Positions 34,732 to 44,879 are shown, counted from the first letter of the stretch. The stretch: DNA of 64,000 nt from Sporosarcina limicola (GCF_014873855.1 NZ_JADBEL010000004.1:1-64000); one strand, 5' to 3'. Numbers and translations: made by a program. The notes: a model not told the origin generated them from the letters alone.

Positions 34732-36090
34732 ATGGAGAAAAAAATATCATTTTCACAAATACTCGCTATTGGTTTTATGCTTTTTGCGATGTTTTTAGGT
34801 GCAGGAAACGTCATATTTGCTCCAATGGTAGGTCAACAGGCTGGAACAAATACATGGATTGCAATGGGAGGTTTTTTAGTAACGGGTGTTGGATTGGTTC
34901 TTCTCGCAATTATTGCTTTAACGCGCGGGGGAGGAACTGTAGAAAAGCTTGCAGGAAGGGTACACCCATTATTTGCAACAGTCTTCTCGATATTACTTTT
35001 CTTGACACTTGGACCTATTTACGTGATTCCGCGAACAACATCTGTCGTGTATGAAATTGCCATAAATCCGTTAGTCCAAACTAAGTCAAATACCAGTCTT
35101 TATTTATTAATTTTCTCACTGTTATTTATAGCTCTAACCATTTTACTTTCATGGAATACAACAAAATTTGTGGATCGTTTAGGTAAGATTATAACGCCTA
35201 TTTTTGTAGTATTATTAATAGTACTAATTGCCAAATCAATCTTTACTCCGATGGGAAGTTTTGGACAACCTCAAGGAGATTATATAAGTGGTGCCTTCTT
35301 AAAAGGATTTACCCAAGGGTACTATACAATGGATGTTCTCGCAGCTTTTGTATTTGGGGGGATTTTCATTAAATCTATTAGCTCGTTTGGAATAAAGTCT
35401 GAAAAGGAAGTTTCAAAGATATTTATTAAAGCAGGCATGATTACAATTATTGGCTTGATTGCTCTGCAAATATCAATGGCATGGATTGGGGCTTCCAGTG
35501 TAGACCAAATTGGCTATAAAGGTAATGGTGGAGAAGTATTAGCTCAAAGCGCTATCGTTCTATTCGGAGAAATTGGAATCTATATCATTGGAACTGTTAT
35601 TTTATTAACAGGTATTACAACTAATGTTGCTTGTTTGGCAGCTGTTTCCGAGTATTTTGAAAGAATTATTCCTTCTGTTTCTTATAAAAAATGGCTTATT
35701 ATATTTGCCGTTCTAGGTTTAGTAATTACAAATTTTGGCCTCAACACGATCCTAACCTTGGCGTCACCAATCTTGCTCTTACTCTATCCTTTAGCGATTG
35801 CCTTAATTGTATTAATATTTACAAATAATTTATTTAAAGGGCATAAATCGGTTTATGTGGGAACAGTGATTGGTGTTGGGTTTGTTGCAATTCTCGATGC
35901 TTTAAAGGATGCGAAAATTTTAAAGGATGTTATCGATAATATCTTCGGATTTATCCCGTTATTCGAAAATGGTGCTGGATGGATTGTTACTGGTATAATA
36001 GGATTTTTTATGGGTTTACTTATAGCGAAATTAAAGAGAGAACCTATTTCATTAATTAATAACGCTGGTGAAGAAGTTAATAATAGTTAA
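34732..36090 (+). CDS. brnQ: Branched-chain amino acid carrier, BrnQ family
   Basis: A 452-residue secondary transporter (LIVCS family) with about twelve hydrophobic helices. The opening ILAIGFMLFAMFLGAGNVIFAP is family-diagnostic, as are LGPIYVIPRTTSVVYEI and the WIGASS segment. It normally imports leucine, isoleucine and valine with a cation. Its place after the proline genes hints at an amino-acid supply role for that block, but a terminator separates them, so co-transcription is unlikely. ATG has TAAGGGGG upstream. Confidence 0.88.
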   Translation: MEKKISFSQILAIGFMLFAMFLGAGNVIFAPMVGQQAGTNTWIAMGGFLVTGVGLVLLAIIALTRGGGTVEKLAGRVHPLFATVFSILLFLTLGPIYVIPRTTSVVYEIAINPLVQTKSNTSLYLLIFSLLFIALTILLSWNTTKFVDRLGKIITPIFVVLLIVLIAKSIFTPMGSFGQPQGDYISGAFLKGFTQGYYTMDVLAAFVFGGIFIKSISSFGIKSEKEVSKIFIKAGMITIIGLIALQISMAWIGASSVDQIGYKGNGGEVLAQSAIVLFGEIGIYIIGTVILLTGITTNVACLAAVSEYFERIIPSVSYKKWLIIFAVLGLVITNFGLNTILTLASPILLLLYPLAIALIVLIFTNNLFKGHKSVYVGTVIGVGFVAILDALKDAKILKDVIDNIFGFIPLFENGAGWIVTGIIGFFMGLLIAKLKREPISLINNAGEEVNNS

Positions 36091-36202
36091 TAGGAAAACA
36101 AATACTAAGATTCTTCTAACAGCAGATGTTTTCTGTTTGGGAGACTGTTAATAATGAAAAGATAGATTTTTAAAATAATAATGGCAAACGAATTTTCCAG
36201 AT

Positions 36203-36251
36203 AAACCACAATCCCACGACCATGTTTACGCTCGATGGATTGTGGTTTTAT
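36203..36251 (+). terminator. Intrinsic terminator after brnQ
   Basis: AAACCACAATCC (36203-36214) pairs perfectly with GGATTGTGGTTT (36237-36248), followed by TA. Confidence 0.8.
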
Positions 36252-36260
36252 CTCGTATTT

Positions 36261-36380
36261 CCTTCTTCTTATCTGACACTAAAGTTGTTAGATAAGAAGA
36301 AGGCAATCTAAATGCCCGACTTTGAGTCGCTATCTCTGCATTAACACGTCTTGTGTGTCGCCTCCACTGATTGAAATTTT
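36261..36380. repeat. Second hairpin and family A remnant in the brnQ-GGDEF gap
   Basis: A perfect 14-base inverted repeat, CCTTCTTCTTATCT (36261-36274) with AGATAAGAAGAAGG (36290-36303), then a fragment CTCCACTGATTGAA (36363-36376) of the family A repeat. The remaining part of this 458-base gap, up to 36548, has no recognisable gene. Confidence 0.6.
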
Positions 36381-36548
36381 ATTTTATTGTCAGTTAAATT
36401 GAACGAATTATGTTTGAAAACCATTCTTCCCCTTCAAGGAATATAAGTGTATTATAAATATATAATCAACGTATTCAGTAATTACTATGTCTGTCACTGA
36501 AACATGTCTACTTAGTTTTGGTAAAATCGGCCATACATAGGCATTTTA

Positions 36549-37781
36549 TTGGAGGCGGAAAATATCGAAAAAATACAAGCGAATGTTACCACAAATCAGA
36601 ACAGTGACGATTCTTTTCGTGAGGAACGGTTATTTGTTAATGTAAATAGAATTTATATTATAACCAGGATTTTTTTGGTTATTATTTCATGGCTTTTTGT
36701 CATCAATCTTGTCGGCATCATTTTGCACCATCAACGCATTTCCTCTATGTATTTACACGCTGTTATATATAGTATATTAATTCTTGTCAATCTTTATTTT
36801 CAATTTGTCTTTCATCCACGCACCTATCAAAAAAATATAAATTCAAGTACGATTCGTTATTATGAGAATATGGTTATTTTTTACATCTCAATTGTGATGA
36901 TATCAGGTAGTGTCATTTCGATTGTAGATCAAATAAAATATGAGCATTTGATAATAATAATGGTGAATATGCTAGTTTGCTCCAGTTTTTTCTTGATGAC
37001 TAATAAACAAATTTTTATTCCTTTTTCACTTTCGACAATCATTTTGCTTGTGGGGCTCCCGATGGTAGACTCATCTTCATTTGACTATTACATACAACTT
37101 TATTATGTTGTCACGTTTGTATCGGTCACATTGCTAGTCTCTCGGGTAATGTACAAAGCCTTTTGTGATAACTACGAAAGTAATAGGAGATTAAAAAAAG
37201 AAATTGAAACTAATCATTTGTTGAATCAGCGTCTAAAAGAAGCCAATCAGCGCCTCGAGATTATAGCCTCTATTGACGAATTAACGAAGATTTCAAATCG
37301 TAGAGGATTGCATATTCACATGGATAATCTTGAGTCTAATTTGAATGATAATCAGCAAAAATTCTCCTCAATCGTAATGGATATCGATTATTTTAAAAAG
37401 TACAATGATTATTACGGACATAATCCCGGGGACAAAGTATTAGAAAATATTGCAGGCGTTTTGAGTGGAATTGCTAAAGATACGTCCGGGTTTGTTGCAC
37501 GTTGGGGTGGAGAAGAATTTGTCTATATTATTTGTGGGGAAAATATGGAGCAAATTGGTAGTGTTTGCAAGAGAGTTCAAGAGGCTGTATATAATCTTAA
37601 AATCCCTCATCCTCAATCTGAAGTGTCGAATTATGTAACGCTGAGTATGGGTGCATGTTCTTCAAACGTTTCTAATCGTAAGGAAATGCAAAAGTGTATC
37701 GAACAAGCGGACAAAGCACTATACAATGTGAAAACGGGTGGGCGCAATGGCTACAGCTATGTATCTATGATTGTGGAATAA
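36549..37781 (+). CDS. Membrane-bound diguanylate cyclase (GGDEF domain)
   Basis: Up to 410 residues. Hydrophobic helices at about 35-60, 68-88, 103-125, 130-150 and 155-195 form an N-terminal membrane sensor. A short coiled linker (RLKEANQRLEIIA) leads to a GGDEF domain (about 240-405) with the active-site RWGGEEF, so it should make cyclic di-GMP. No RxxD inhibitory site precedes the motif (KDTSG instead). The start is unclear: TTG 36549 has no ribosome site, whereas a good GGAGG (36551-36555) lies eight bases before an ATC codon (36564). No EAL or HD-GYP partner is nearby. Confidence 0.87.
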   Translation: MEAENIEKIQANVTTNQNSDDSFREERLFVNVNRIYIITRIFLVIISWLFVINLVGIILHHQRISSMYLHAVIYSILILVNLYFQFVFHPRTYQKNINSSTIRYYENMVIFYISIVMISGSVISIVDQIKYEHLIIIMVNMLVCSSFFLMTNKQIFIPFSLSTIILLVGLPMVDSSSFDYYIQLYYVVTFVSVTLLVSRVMYKAFCDNYESNRRLKKEIETNHLLNQRLKEANQRLEIIASIDELTKISNRRGLHIHMDNLESNLNDNQQKFSSIVMDIDYFKKYNDYYGHNPGDKVLENIAGVLSGIAKDTSGFVARWGGEEFVYIICGENMEQIGSVCKRVQEAVYNLKIPHPQSEVSNYVTLSMGACSSNVSNRKEMQKCIEQADKALYNVKTGGRNGYSYVSMIVE

Positions 37782-37806
37782 ATACAAGTGCTTGTTATTC
37801 GAGCAA

Positions 37807-37857
37807 ATTTATCCCGCATTAACGGGCAGTAAGACCCCTAATGATTGAAGATTCACT
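37807..37857 (-). repeat. Dispersed palindromic repeat, copy 4 (family A, inverted)
   Basis: TTTATCCCGCATTAACGGGC, AGTAAGACCCC, then AATGATTGAAGATTCAC. On the minus strand it matches copies 1 and 3. Confidence 0.7.
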
Positions 37858-37885
37858 TTATGAATCGGAACGTTCATAAAGTGAA
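37852..37885. terminator. Perfect hairpin after the GGDEF gene
   Basis: TTCACTTTATGA (37852-37863) pairs with TCATAAAGTGAA (37874-37885). It overlaps the end of the family A repeat. From 37886 to 38150 nothing recognisable is seen. Confidence 0.55.
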
Positions 37886-38150
37886 ACCTTTTCATGTTCA
37901 TGTTTGTTAGAATGATAAGTATTTTTTTCTTCGTGATCAACGAAAGTTCGGTTGTGTAAGAAATATAGGTTAAAATGCGAGGCGAATTCATCGTGTGATA
38001 CATATATATAGTTATTAATCCAACTAAACAAATATGGATTAAAAAGTTTTCAGAAAAATTATTGACAATGAATTTTTGATGATGTACGATTGGTTTCAAC
38101 TTAACAGTTTCACTTCATTACCCAATTTTATATTTGCCAATTAGTCAACT

Positions 38151-38203
38151 AAAGGCATCTTTCTAATCGATCATTTGGGTCGAATAAAAAGATGTCTTTT
38201 TTG
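38151..38203 (+). terminator. Terminator-like hairpin before the permease remnant
   Basis: AAAGGCATCTTT (38151-38162) pairs with AAAGATGTCTTTT (38188-38200), followed by TT. The ATG at 38192 lies in its right arm, so that ATG is unlikely to be a true start. Confidence 0.6.
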
Positions 38204-38212
38204 TCCTCAAAA

Positions 38213-38503
38213 ATGACAATTAAAAATGGATTAAAATTAAGAACGGGGACAAATTTAGAACTTGATGATCTTAAAAATGGTGCCACGCATTTAATCGAAG
38301 CGGTCATCTCCCATCAGTCAGGACTTCTATCCAAGTCTATCAAGCAGTCAAAGTTTCGATCGCGTTATATTGGTTACCAAACGAATTTAATTGTCTATGG
38401 GCGGGGTGGTTATAGATTTATTGACTATATAAAAATTGGTACGCAGTTAAGTCTGTTAGTTATGGTCACAGCGATTACAGTTATTTATAATATGTGGTTT
38501 TAG
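38213..38503 (+). pseudogene. Internally deleted SLC13-type sulfate permease remnant
   Basis: About 97 residues joining two distant parts of an SLC13/SAC1-like sulfate permease in one frame. Residues 1-50 (NGLKLRTGTNLELDDLKNGA, HLIEAVISHQSGLLSKSIKQ, SKFRSRY) are a fragment of the soluble TrkA_C region. Directly after it comes GYQTNLIVYGRGGYRFIDYI with KIGTQLSLLVMVTAITVIYN, the normal extreme C-terminus of these permeases, with the last helix. All other transport helices are missing, so it cannot transport. It immediately precedes cysC (12 bases), where a sulfate permease is expected. The recognition is from memory of the family; the deletion is inferred. Confidence 0.75.
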
Positions 38504-38515
38504 GAGGAGAAAACA

Positions 38516-39115
38516 ATGACGAAGTCTACAAATATTGCTTGGCATGAATCAGAGATAACGAAAGTAAATCGTCAAGAAGCAAAGGGGCACAAAAGTGCTA
38601 TTCTTTGGTTTACAGGACTATCTGGCTCAGGAAAATCGACAGTTTCAGTTGCGTTGGAAACGGCGTTGCATACAAAGGGTATTCACACCTATCGGCTCGA
38701 TGGAGATAACGTCAGACATGGTTTAAATAAAAATTTAGGGTTTAGTCAAGAGGATCGAACGGAAAATATTCGTAGAATCGGTGAGGTCTCAAAATTAATG
38801 GTCGATGCAGGTTTATTCACATTAACTGCGTTCATCTCTCCTTATCGTGAAGATCGTGAACAAGTACGCAATCTTATGGAAGCTGGTGAATTTATAGAGA
38901 TATATGTGAAAGCTAGTTTAGAAACATGTGAACAACGTGACCCAAAAGGACTTTACAAGAAAGCAAGAGTGGGTGAAATTAGAGACTTTACGGGAATTGA
39001 TGCACCTTATGAGGAACCTAATAATCCAGAAATAATCATTGATACCAACCAGTTAAGCATTGAAGAATCAGTCAAAGTCATCGCTTCCTATTTATCAGAA
39101 AAAGATTATATCTGA
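38516..39115 (+). CDS. cysC: Adenylylsulfate kinase
   Basis: Phosphorylates APS to PAPS. 199 residues, near Bacillus CysC (197). The P-loop is GLSGSGKST, followed by [20 protein letters not shown] and the lid/substrate region [33 protein letters not shown] is the conserved C-terminal block. ATG is preceded by AGGAGGAG. A 162-base gap with its own promoter separates it from cysH. Confidence 0.95.
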   Translation: MTKSTNIAWHESEITKVNRQEAKGHKSAILWFTGLSGSGKSTVSVALETALHTKGIHTYRLDGDNVRHGLNKNLGFSQEDRTENIRRIGEVSKLMVDAGLFTLTAFISPYREDREQVRNLMEAGEFIEIYVKASLETCEQRDPKGLYKKARVGEIRDFTGIDAPYEEPNNPEIIIDTNQLSIEESVKVIASYLSEKDYI

Positions 39116-39175
39116 AAAATATCCTATTTGAGTCATCTTTTATGTGAAGAGGGAATAGAATAACTTAAAACCTAC

Positions 39176-39207
39176 TTGACACATAGGTATTATATGGATA
39201 GTATAAT
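39176..39207 (+). promoter_or_regulatory. Promoter of the cysH operon
   Basis: TTGACA (39176-39181), 17 bases, TAGTAT (39199-39204), or TATAAT (39202-39207) at 20-base spacing. Only about 70 bases separate it from cysH, too short for an S-box riboswitch. Confidence 0.6.
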
Positions 39208-39277
39208 TCATAATCATTAAATGGCTGACAAAAAAGACTAGAGTCGATTTTGAAAAGATTGTGAAGGGGGACTTGTT

Positions 39278-39988
39278 ATGGAAAAGTTGACATACGCATC
39301 ATGGGTCGAGATGAACATCGATTTTTTGATTGATGATCAGTCAAAAGGTGCGTTAAATGTGTTGCGATGGGCTTATGACGAATATAATGATGAGCTTGTG
39401 TATGCTTGTAGCTTTGGAGTTGAAGGAATTGTGATGCTTGACTTAATCTCGCAAATGAAACCCACTGCTAAGGTGGTATTTCTTGATACAGAACTTCATT
39501 TCCAAGAAACCTATGCCCTAATCGATGAAGTCAAGCAACGTTATCCGCAGCTTGTAATCGAAATGAAAAAGCCTGCTTTAACGGTTGAGGAGCAAGCCGA
39601 AAAATATGGAGATAAATTATGGGAAAGGCAGCCGAATCGCTGTTGTTATATGAGAAAAGTAGTTCCACTTCGAGAAGCTTTGGGCGATGCAACCGCTTGG
39701 TTATCTGGACTTAGACGTGAGCAATCACCATCGAGAAGTCAGACAAATTTTATTAATAAGGACGAAACCTTCGAATCTATCAAAATATGTCCACTAATTC
39801 ATTGGACATGGACCGATATTTGGAATTATGTCGAAAAATATCAATTGCCTTATAATCCTCTTCATGACCAAGGTTTTCCTAGTATAGGCTGCGTACCCTG
39901 TACATTTCCAGGTGATACAGCAACGGGTTCGAGAGAGGGGCGCTGGGCCAATCAAACGAAAACGGAATGTGGCCTACATGAAAATTAA
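39278..39988 (+). CDS. cysH: Phosphoadenylyl/adenylyl-sulfate reductase
   Basis: Reduces PAPS or APS to sulfite using thioredoxin. 236 residues. The [4Fe-4S]-type cysteines are visible as the CC pair in [11 protein letters not shown] and CxxC in [10 protein letters not shown], and the catalytic cysteine is in the C-terminal ECGLHEN. The iron-sulfur motif indicates APS use, as in the dual-specificity Bacillus enzyme. ATG follows AAGGGGGAC. Confidence 0.94.
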   Translation: MEKLTYASWVEMNIDFLIDDQSKGALNVLRWAYDEYNDELVYACSFGVEGIVMLDLISQMKPTAKVVFLDTELHFQETYALIDEVKQRYPQLVIEMKKPALTVEEQAEKYGDKLWERQPNRCCYMRKVVPLREALGDATAWLSGLRREQSPSRSQTNFINKDETFESIKICPLIHWTWTDIWNYVEKYQLPYNPLHDQGFPSIGCVPCTFPGDTATGSREGRWANQTKTECGLHEN

Positions 39989-40036
39989 TTTCCTGAAGTG
40001 AATGAACAAAATAGGAGTTGGAATGGGGGAAGTAAA

Positions 40037-41191
40037 ATGAGTTTGAGTCAACCGCATGGCGGAATTTTAATAAATCAGTGGAATCCCGATATTCAATTTG
40101 ACGGGATTACTGAAACAGTAGAATTAGATGAAATTGCAAGTAGTGACTTGGATTTAATCGGCACGGGCGCATATAGTCCATTAAGTGGATTTCTTACACA
40201 GATAGATTATAATTCCGTCGTCGCAACGATGAGGTTATCGACGGGTGAGCCATGGACAATTCCGATTACATTACCAACGACAGAGTCGAATGCGGAAAAA
40301 ATAACTGTTGGTAGTCTAGTGAAATTGGTGAGAGATGGCGTCGTCTACGGGGTGCTTGAAGTGTCGGATATTTTCACGCCAGACAAAATGAAAGAAGCTG
40401 TATTGGTTTATAAAACCACTGACCGTGACCATCCTGGCGTGAAGAAGTTGTTTGAACGTCCAAATGTGTATATCGGAGGAAAAATCACGCTAATTCAACG
40501 TCTACCTCTGAATGAATTTACAAGTTATCATTTTGACCCGGTTGAAACCCGGAAAAAATTTCAAGCGCTTGGCTGGAAAACAGTGGTTGGTTTTCAAACA
40601 AGAAACCCGGTTCATAGGGCACATGAATATATTCAAAAAACAGCATTGGAAATTGTCGATGGCTTATTTTTAAATCCACTTGTTGGTGAGACGAAATCGG
40701 ATGATATCCCGTCGGATGTGCGCATGAAAAGCTATGAAGTGTTACTTGAAAACTATTATGCGAAAGACCATGTATTTTTAGGTGTTTTTACGGCAGCCAT
40801 GCGTTATGCGGGACCAAGAGAAGCAGTTTTTCATGCGTTGGTTAGAAAGAATTTTGGTTGCACACATTTTATTGTTGGCCGTGATCATGCGGGCGTTGGG
40901 AATTACTATGGCACGTACGATGCGCAGAAAATCTTTAGCAACTTTACGCCTGAGGAACTTGGGATTACGCTATTATTTTTTGAGCATAGTTTTTATTGCA
41001 ACCAATGCAATAGTATGGCAACTCCTAAAACATGTCCGCATGATGCGCGTCACCATGTGATCTTGTCAGGAACGAAGGTGAGGGAGATGCTTCGCAATGG
41101 AGAACAACTACCCACGACATTTAGTCGTCCGGAAGTGATTGATGTATTGATTGCCGGGTTGCAGCAACAGGAAGCCAATTCAGTAGGATGA
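40037..41191 (+). CDS. sat: Sulfate adenylyltransferase
   Basis: Activates sulfate with ATP to APS. 384 residues, as in Bacillus Sat (382). Active-site motifs are [12 protein letters not shown] and [13 protein letters not shown]; a structural zinc-like cysteine cluster, [18 protein letters not shown], is present. ATG 40037 with GGGGGAAG upstream is chosen over an in-frame upstream ATG at 39998. It precedes the siroheme genes in one run. Confidence 0.95.
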   Translation: MSLSQPHGGILINQWNPDIQFDGITETVELDEIASSDLDLIGTGAYSPLSGFLTQIDYNSVVATMRLSTGEPWTIPITLPTTESNAEKITVGSLVKLVRDGVVYGVLEVSDIFTPDKMKEAVLVYKTTDRDHPGVKKLFERPNVYIGGKITLIQRLPLNEFTSYHFDPVETRKKFQALGWKTVVGFQTRNPVHRAHEYIQKTALEIVDGLFLNPLVGETKSDDIPSDVRMKSYEVLLENYYAKDHVFLGVFTAAMRYAGPREAVFHALVRKNFGCTHFIVGRDHAGVGNYYGTYDAQKIFSNFTPEELGITLLFFEHSFYCNQCNSMATPKTCPHDARHHVILSGTKVREMLRNGEQLPTTFSRPEVIDVLIAGLQQQEANSVG

Positions 41192-41228
41192 ATTTTCGTT
41201 AATCCGAATGAAAGGAGGAGAAAAGCGA

Positions 41229-42011
41229 ATGGGAAAGGTATATATCGTTGGGGCAGGACCTGGTGATGTTGATTTAATCACTGTAAAAGGTTTGAGGTGC
41301 ATTCAAGAAGCGGATGTTATCTTGTACGATCGTTTAATTAATAAAGAGCTACTAGCCTATGCGAAACCCGGAACAGACTTGATTTATTGTGGGAAGCTTC
41401 CAAATTATCATGCGATGATCCAGGAGACGATTAACCATTTTTTAGTGAAATATGCGAAGCAAGGAAAGACCGTTATTCGTTTAAAAGGTGGGGATCCATT
41501 CGTTTTTGGGAGAGGTGCTGAAGAGGCTGAGGTACTCGCTGAACACAGGATTTCCTTTGAGGTGGTTCCTGGGATTACCTCGGGAATTGCCGCTCCTGCT
41601 TATGCAGGCATCCCTGTTACACACCGTGACCTTAGCTCTAGTTTTGCAATTGTTACGGGCCATATGCGAGCGGGTAAAAGTGACTCGATTCACTGGGAAA
41701 GCCTTGCAGTAGGGATTGATACACTGGCGATTTATATGGGTGTCGGCAACTTGTCTTATATTTGCGAACAATTGACGAAGCATGGCCGACCTGAAAGCAC
41801 GCCGGTCGCACTCATTCATTGGGGAACAACAAATGCGCAGCTTACGATTACCGGTACGCTTGCCACAATTGTTGAGATTGCAAGTGTGTCTGAAATTAAA
41901 AATCCAAGCATGATTATTGTTGGAGAAGTTGTGAAGTTACGCGAGAAAATTCAGTGGTTTGAACAAACGGAATTGAATCAAAAACGTATTAAAGAAGTAT
42001 CTGCATACTAA
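41229..42011 (+). CDS. sumT: Uroporphyrinogen-III C-methyltransferase
   Basis: Methylates uroporphyrinogen III twice to precorrin-2, the first siroheme step. 260 residues. VYIVGAGPGDVDLITVKGL, YDRLIN, IRLKGGDPFVFGRGAEEAE, VVPGITSGIAAPAYAGIPVTH (in parts) and VTGH are family blocks. ATG 41229 has AAAGGAGGAG at the right spacing. It supplies siroheme for the CysI product downstream. Confidence 0.94.
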   Translation: MGKVYIVGAGPGDVDLITVKGLRCIQEADVILYDRLINKELLAYAKPGTDLIYCGKLPNYHAMIQETINHFLVKYAKQGKTVIRLKGGDPFVFGRGAEEAEVLAEHRISFEVVPGITSGIAAPAYAGIPVTHRDLSSSFAIVTGHMRAGKSDSIHWESLAVGIDTLAIYMGVGNLSYICEQLTKHGRPESTPVALIHWGTTNAQLTITGTLATIVEIASVSEIKNPSMIIVGEVVKLREKIQWFEQTELNQKRIKEVSAY

Positions 42012-42032
42012 CATTTGAATAGGAGGGATCAT

Positions 42033-42779
42033 TTGCAGGCAGTCTTATATGTTGGTCATGGTAGCCGCATTAAAGCGGGTGTCGAAGAAGCTATTCGGTT
42101 TATTGAGCGCAGTCAAGCAATCATCGATGTGCCAATCCAAGAAATTTGTTTTTTGGAGTTGGCGGTACCAGGCGTTGATGAAGGGATTACAAAATGTGTG
42201 GAGCGTGGCGCTACTAAAATTGCGGTTGTTCCTATTCTTTTATTAACAGCGGGCCATGCGAATGAAGATATTCCATTTGAAATTGAAGTAGGCAAGATTA
42301 TGTATCCAGATGTCGAATTTACATATGGAAGGGCATTTGGGATTCATCCGAAAATCGTGGATAGTTTATATGATCGAGTAATCGAACAACAACTACCGAT
42401 TGCAGAAGATGCGCAAGTGTTACTCGTAGGCAGGGGGAGCAGTGATCCGGCAGTTAAACGTGATTTAACTGCAATTGCACAACTCTTTGGTGAAAAGTAT
42501 TCCTTTAAAAAGGTGGATGTTTGTTTTCTTTACGGCGCAAGCCCTTCCTTTGATGAAGCGTTACTACAACAACAGCAATCTGCTACGAAGCAAGTTTTTA
42601 TTATTCCATACTTACTGTTCACAGGGATTTTAATGAATGGCATAGAAAAAAAGATTGCACAAGAATTATCTAGCGACCAACAGTTCGTTCTTTGTGAAAA
42701 TCTGGGTTATCATAAAAATATTCAAGATGTACTTGTAGAACGAGTGAAAGAGTTGCTTGAAAAAGCGCAGGCGGCTTAA
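42033..42779 (+). CDS. sirB: Sirohydrochlorin ferrochelatase
   Basis: Inserts iron into sirohydrochlorin. 248 residues, two CbiX-type halves. The first holds VGHGSRIKAG and VPILLLTAGHANEDIP with its metal-binding His; the second has VGRGSSDPAV and IPYLLFTGIL, where the histidines have been lost, as usual. TTG 42033 follows AGGAGG by six bases and is chosen over an upstream TTG that includes the ribosome site. Confidence 0.92.
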   Translation: MQAVLYVGHGSRIKAGVEEAIRFIERSQAIIDVPIQEICFLELAVPGVDEGITKCVERGATKIAVVPILLLTAGHANEDIPFEIEVGKIMYPDVEFTYGRAFGIHPKIVDSLYDRVIEQQLPIAEDAQVLLVGRGSSDPAVKRDLTAIAQLFGEKYSFKKVDVCFLYGASPSFDEALLQQQQSATKQVFIIPYLLFTGILMNGIEKKIAQELSSDQQFVLCENLGYHKNIQDVLVERVKELLEKAQAA

Positions 42780-42847
42780 TGAAGGAACAGGACCTTTTAG
42801 GTTTTCTTATTTAGTTTCTAAGGCATCTCTACTAGAAAGGATGAATC

Positions 42848-43000
42848 TTGACCGTGGAAAATCGTAAACAAAACTTGGAACTTACCATTGAGAACATAAA
42901 AACGATGCTGAGCACGATAAATTACGGCTCAATTACCTTGGTTGTCCAAGATAATTTGGTTGTTCAAATTGAAAAAAATGAAAAGATCAGATTGAAATAA
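42848..43000 (+). CDS. Small YezD-like protein (DUF2292)
   Basis: 50 residues, TTG start with AAAGG upstream. The core STINYGSITLVVQDNLVVQI followed by EKNEKIRLK matches the short YezD/DUF2292 proteins that accompany sulfite-reductase and sulfur genes in Firmicutes. Function unknown; the position between sirB and cysJ is the supporting context. Confidence 0.75.
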   Translation: MTVENRKQNLELTIENIKTMLSTINYGSITLVVQDNLVVQIEKNEKIRLK

Positions 43001-43049
43001 GTAGCAACTTTTTTACGTGCAAAAAAACTAGTTTGTGAGGTGGAAATCG

Positions 43050-44879
43050 TTGCAACTTCAGGTGATGAATAGTCCTTTTAATGAGGAGCAAGTGGAACTT
43101 CTTAATAAACTTCTTCCAATCCTGACGGAGACTCAACAAATCTGGTTAGGCGGATATTTGAGTGCACTCCAAAGGGTCGAGTTTCCAATCATGACAAGAG
43201 ATGTGGCTGTACAAGAAGCTTCCGCTATTGTGACGGAAGTTATTACCCAAGAGGTGACCATTCTTTATGGATCACAGACGGGTAATGGGCAAGCGCTAGC
43301 TGAATCTTTATCGAAAAGTTTAGTGGCAGAAGACTTTTTTGTGACGCTTTCATCGATGAATGACTTCAAACCAAATGCACTAAAGAAAATCCGGAATTTG
43401 TTACTGATTGTGAGCACACACGGTGAAGGTGATCCTCCGGATACTGCGCTACCGTTCTATGAATTTCTTCATAGTAAAAGAGCACCGAAACTGGAGGATT
43501 TACAATTTTCGGTGCTAGCTTTGGGAGATAGCTCCTATGAGTTTTTTTGTCAAACAGGTAAACAAATCGATGGTCGATTACTTGAATTGGGTGCGAAACA
43601 GCTAAGTTCACGCGTTGATTGTGACTTGGATTATGATGAACCAGCTGCGGAGTGGTTTACAAGTGTTTTATTTAAATTAAATGAGTTGCAGGAAGTCGGT
43701 TCTACATCTGTTCAGCAAGCGGTCAATGACTCTGCTGCTTTGGAACAACCGGAGTATTCACGAACGAATCCATTTAAAGCAGAAATCTTAGAAAATATTA
43801 ATTTAAATGGACGAGGATCGAATAAGGAAACGCGTCACCTTGAGTTATCGCTCGAAGGATCAGGTCTTCAATTTGAACCGGGAGATAGCTTGGGCATTTA
43901 TCCAGAAAATGAGGCTGGATTAGTGGATGCTTTGATTGCTGAGATGGGCTGGAATCCTGACGAACCTATTAGGGTCAATAAACAGGGTGAATCAAGGTCT
44001 TTGCGAGAGGCACTCATCTCGAACTTCGAGATTACTGTGCTAACAAAACCATTGTTACAAAAAGCGGCACAGCTAACTGCGAACATCGGATTGAAGGCGC
44101 TATTGGAACCAGAACGGGAGCAAAAACTTAGGGATTATCTCTATGGTCGTGATTTGTTGGACTTGGTGCGAGATTTTTCTCCATGGGAACTCCCTGCTAG
44201 TGAATTTATCACGATTTTGCGAAAGATACCGGCACGGCTTTACTCAATTGCCAGCAGTTCAAAGGCGAATCCGGATGAAGTGCATCTTACGATTGGGACC
44301 GTCCGATATGAGGCGCATGGTCGCAATCGAGTAGGCGTTTGCTCGGATGAATGTGCTATACGCGCGCAACCCGGGAATAGCTTGCCGGTTTATGTTCAGC
44401 GTAACTCGAATTTTAAATTACCAGTGGATCCAAACACGCCATTGATAATGATTGGACCCGGTACTGGAATCGCTCCGTTCAGATCGTTTTTGGAAGAACG
44501 CGAGGAGATAGGTGCTGAAGGGAAAACATGGTTGTTCTTTGGTGATCAGCATTATGTTACAGACTTTCTGTATCAGATTGAGTGGCAGCGTTGGCTCAAA
44601 GAAGGTGTATTGACGCGGATGGATGTCGCATTTTCGCGTGATACTGACGAGAAAGTATATGTACAGCACCGGATGATGGAGAAGAGTCAGAATTTTTTTC
44701 AATGGTTGGAAGAGGGTGCTGTAATCTACGTTTGTGGGGATGAAAAGCAGATGGCGGCAGATGTTCACGCTACTTTGGTGACGATTCTCGAAGAAGAGGG
44801 TACCATGAACGCTAAGGAAGCGGCTGACTATTTGGCTGCCATGCAACAGCAGAAACGCTATCAACGAGATGTCTATTGA
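43050..44879 (+). CDS. cysJ: Assimilatory sulfite reductase, flavoprotein subunit
   Basis: Passes electrons from NADPH through FAD and FMN to CysI. 609 residues. Flavodoxin domain (about 55-200, with [13 protein letters not shown] and STHGEGDPP), FAD domain (about 225-450, RLYSIASS) and NADPH domain (about 455-609, [16 protein letters not shown] and [13 protein letters not shown]). TTG 43050 with GAGGTGG six bases upstream gives [10 protein letters not shown], identical to the Bacillus N-terminus. The next gene starts 25 bases downstream of its stop. Confidence 0.95.
   Translation: MQLQVMNSPFNEEQVELLNKLLPILTETQQIWLGGYLSALQRVEFPIMTRDVAVQEASAIVTEVITQEVTILYGSQTGNGQALAESLSKSLVAEDFFVTLSSMNDFKPNALKKIRNLLLIVSTHGEGDPPDTALPFYEFLHSKRAPKLEDLQFSVLALGDSSYEFFCQTGKQIDGRLLELGAKQLSSRVDCDLDYDEPAAEWFTSVLFKLNELQEVGSTSVQQAVNDSAALEQPEYSRTNPFKAEILENINLNGRGSNKETRHLELSLEGSGLQFEPGDSLGIYPENEAGLVDALIAEMGWNPDEPIRVNKQGESRSLREALISNFEITVLTKPLLQKAAQLTANIGLKALLEPEREQKLRDYLYGRDLLDLVRDFSPWELPASEFITILRKIPARLYSIASSSKANPDEVHLTIGTVRYEAHGRNRVGVCSDECAIRAQPGNSLPVYVQRNSNFKLPVDPNTPLIMIGPGTGIAPFRSFLEEREEIGAEGKTWLFFGDQHYVTDFLYQIEWQRWLKEGVLTRMDVAFSRDTDEKVYVQHRMMEKSQNFFQWLEEGAVIYVCGDEKQMAADVHATLVTILEEEGTMNAKEAADYLAAMQQQKRYQRDVY

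Noticed and set aside
38192..38212. ATG 38192 as start of the small gene before cysC
   Set aside because: The ATG is in the arm of a terminator-like hairpin and lacks a ribosome site; the frame is better read as a permease remnant.
39116..39277. Possible S-box (SAM) riboswitch before cysH, as in Bacillus subtilis
   Set aside because: Only about 70 bases lie between the promoter and the start codon and no S-box core or terminator stem is visible.
41481..41819. 112-codon minus-strand frame inside sumT
   Set aside because: Lies fully antisense to a well-supported gene and has no recognisable protein features.
44418..44864. 148-codon minus-strand frame inside cysJ
   Set aside because: Shadow of the cysJ NADPH domain; no independent signal.
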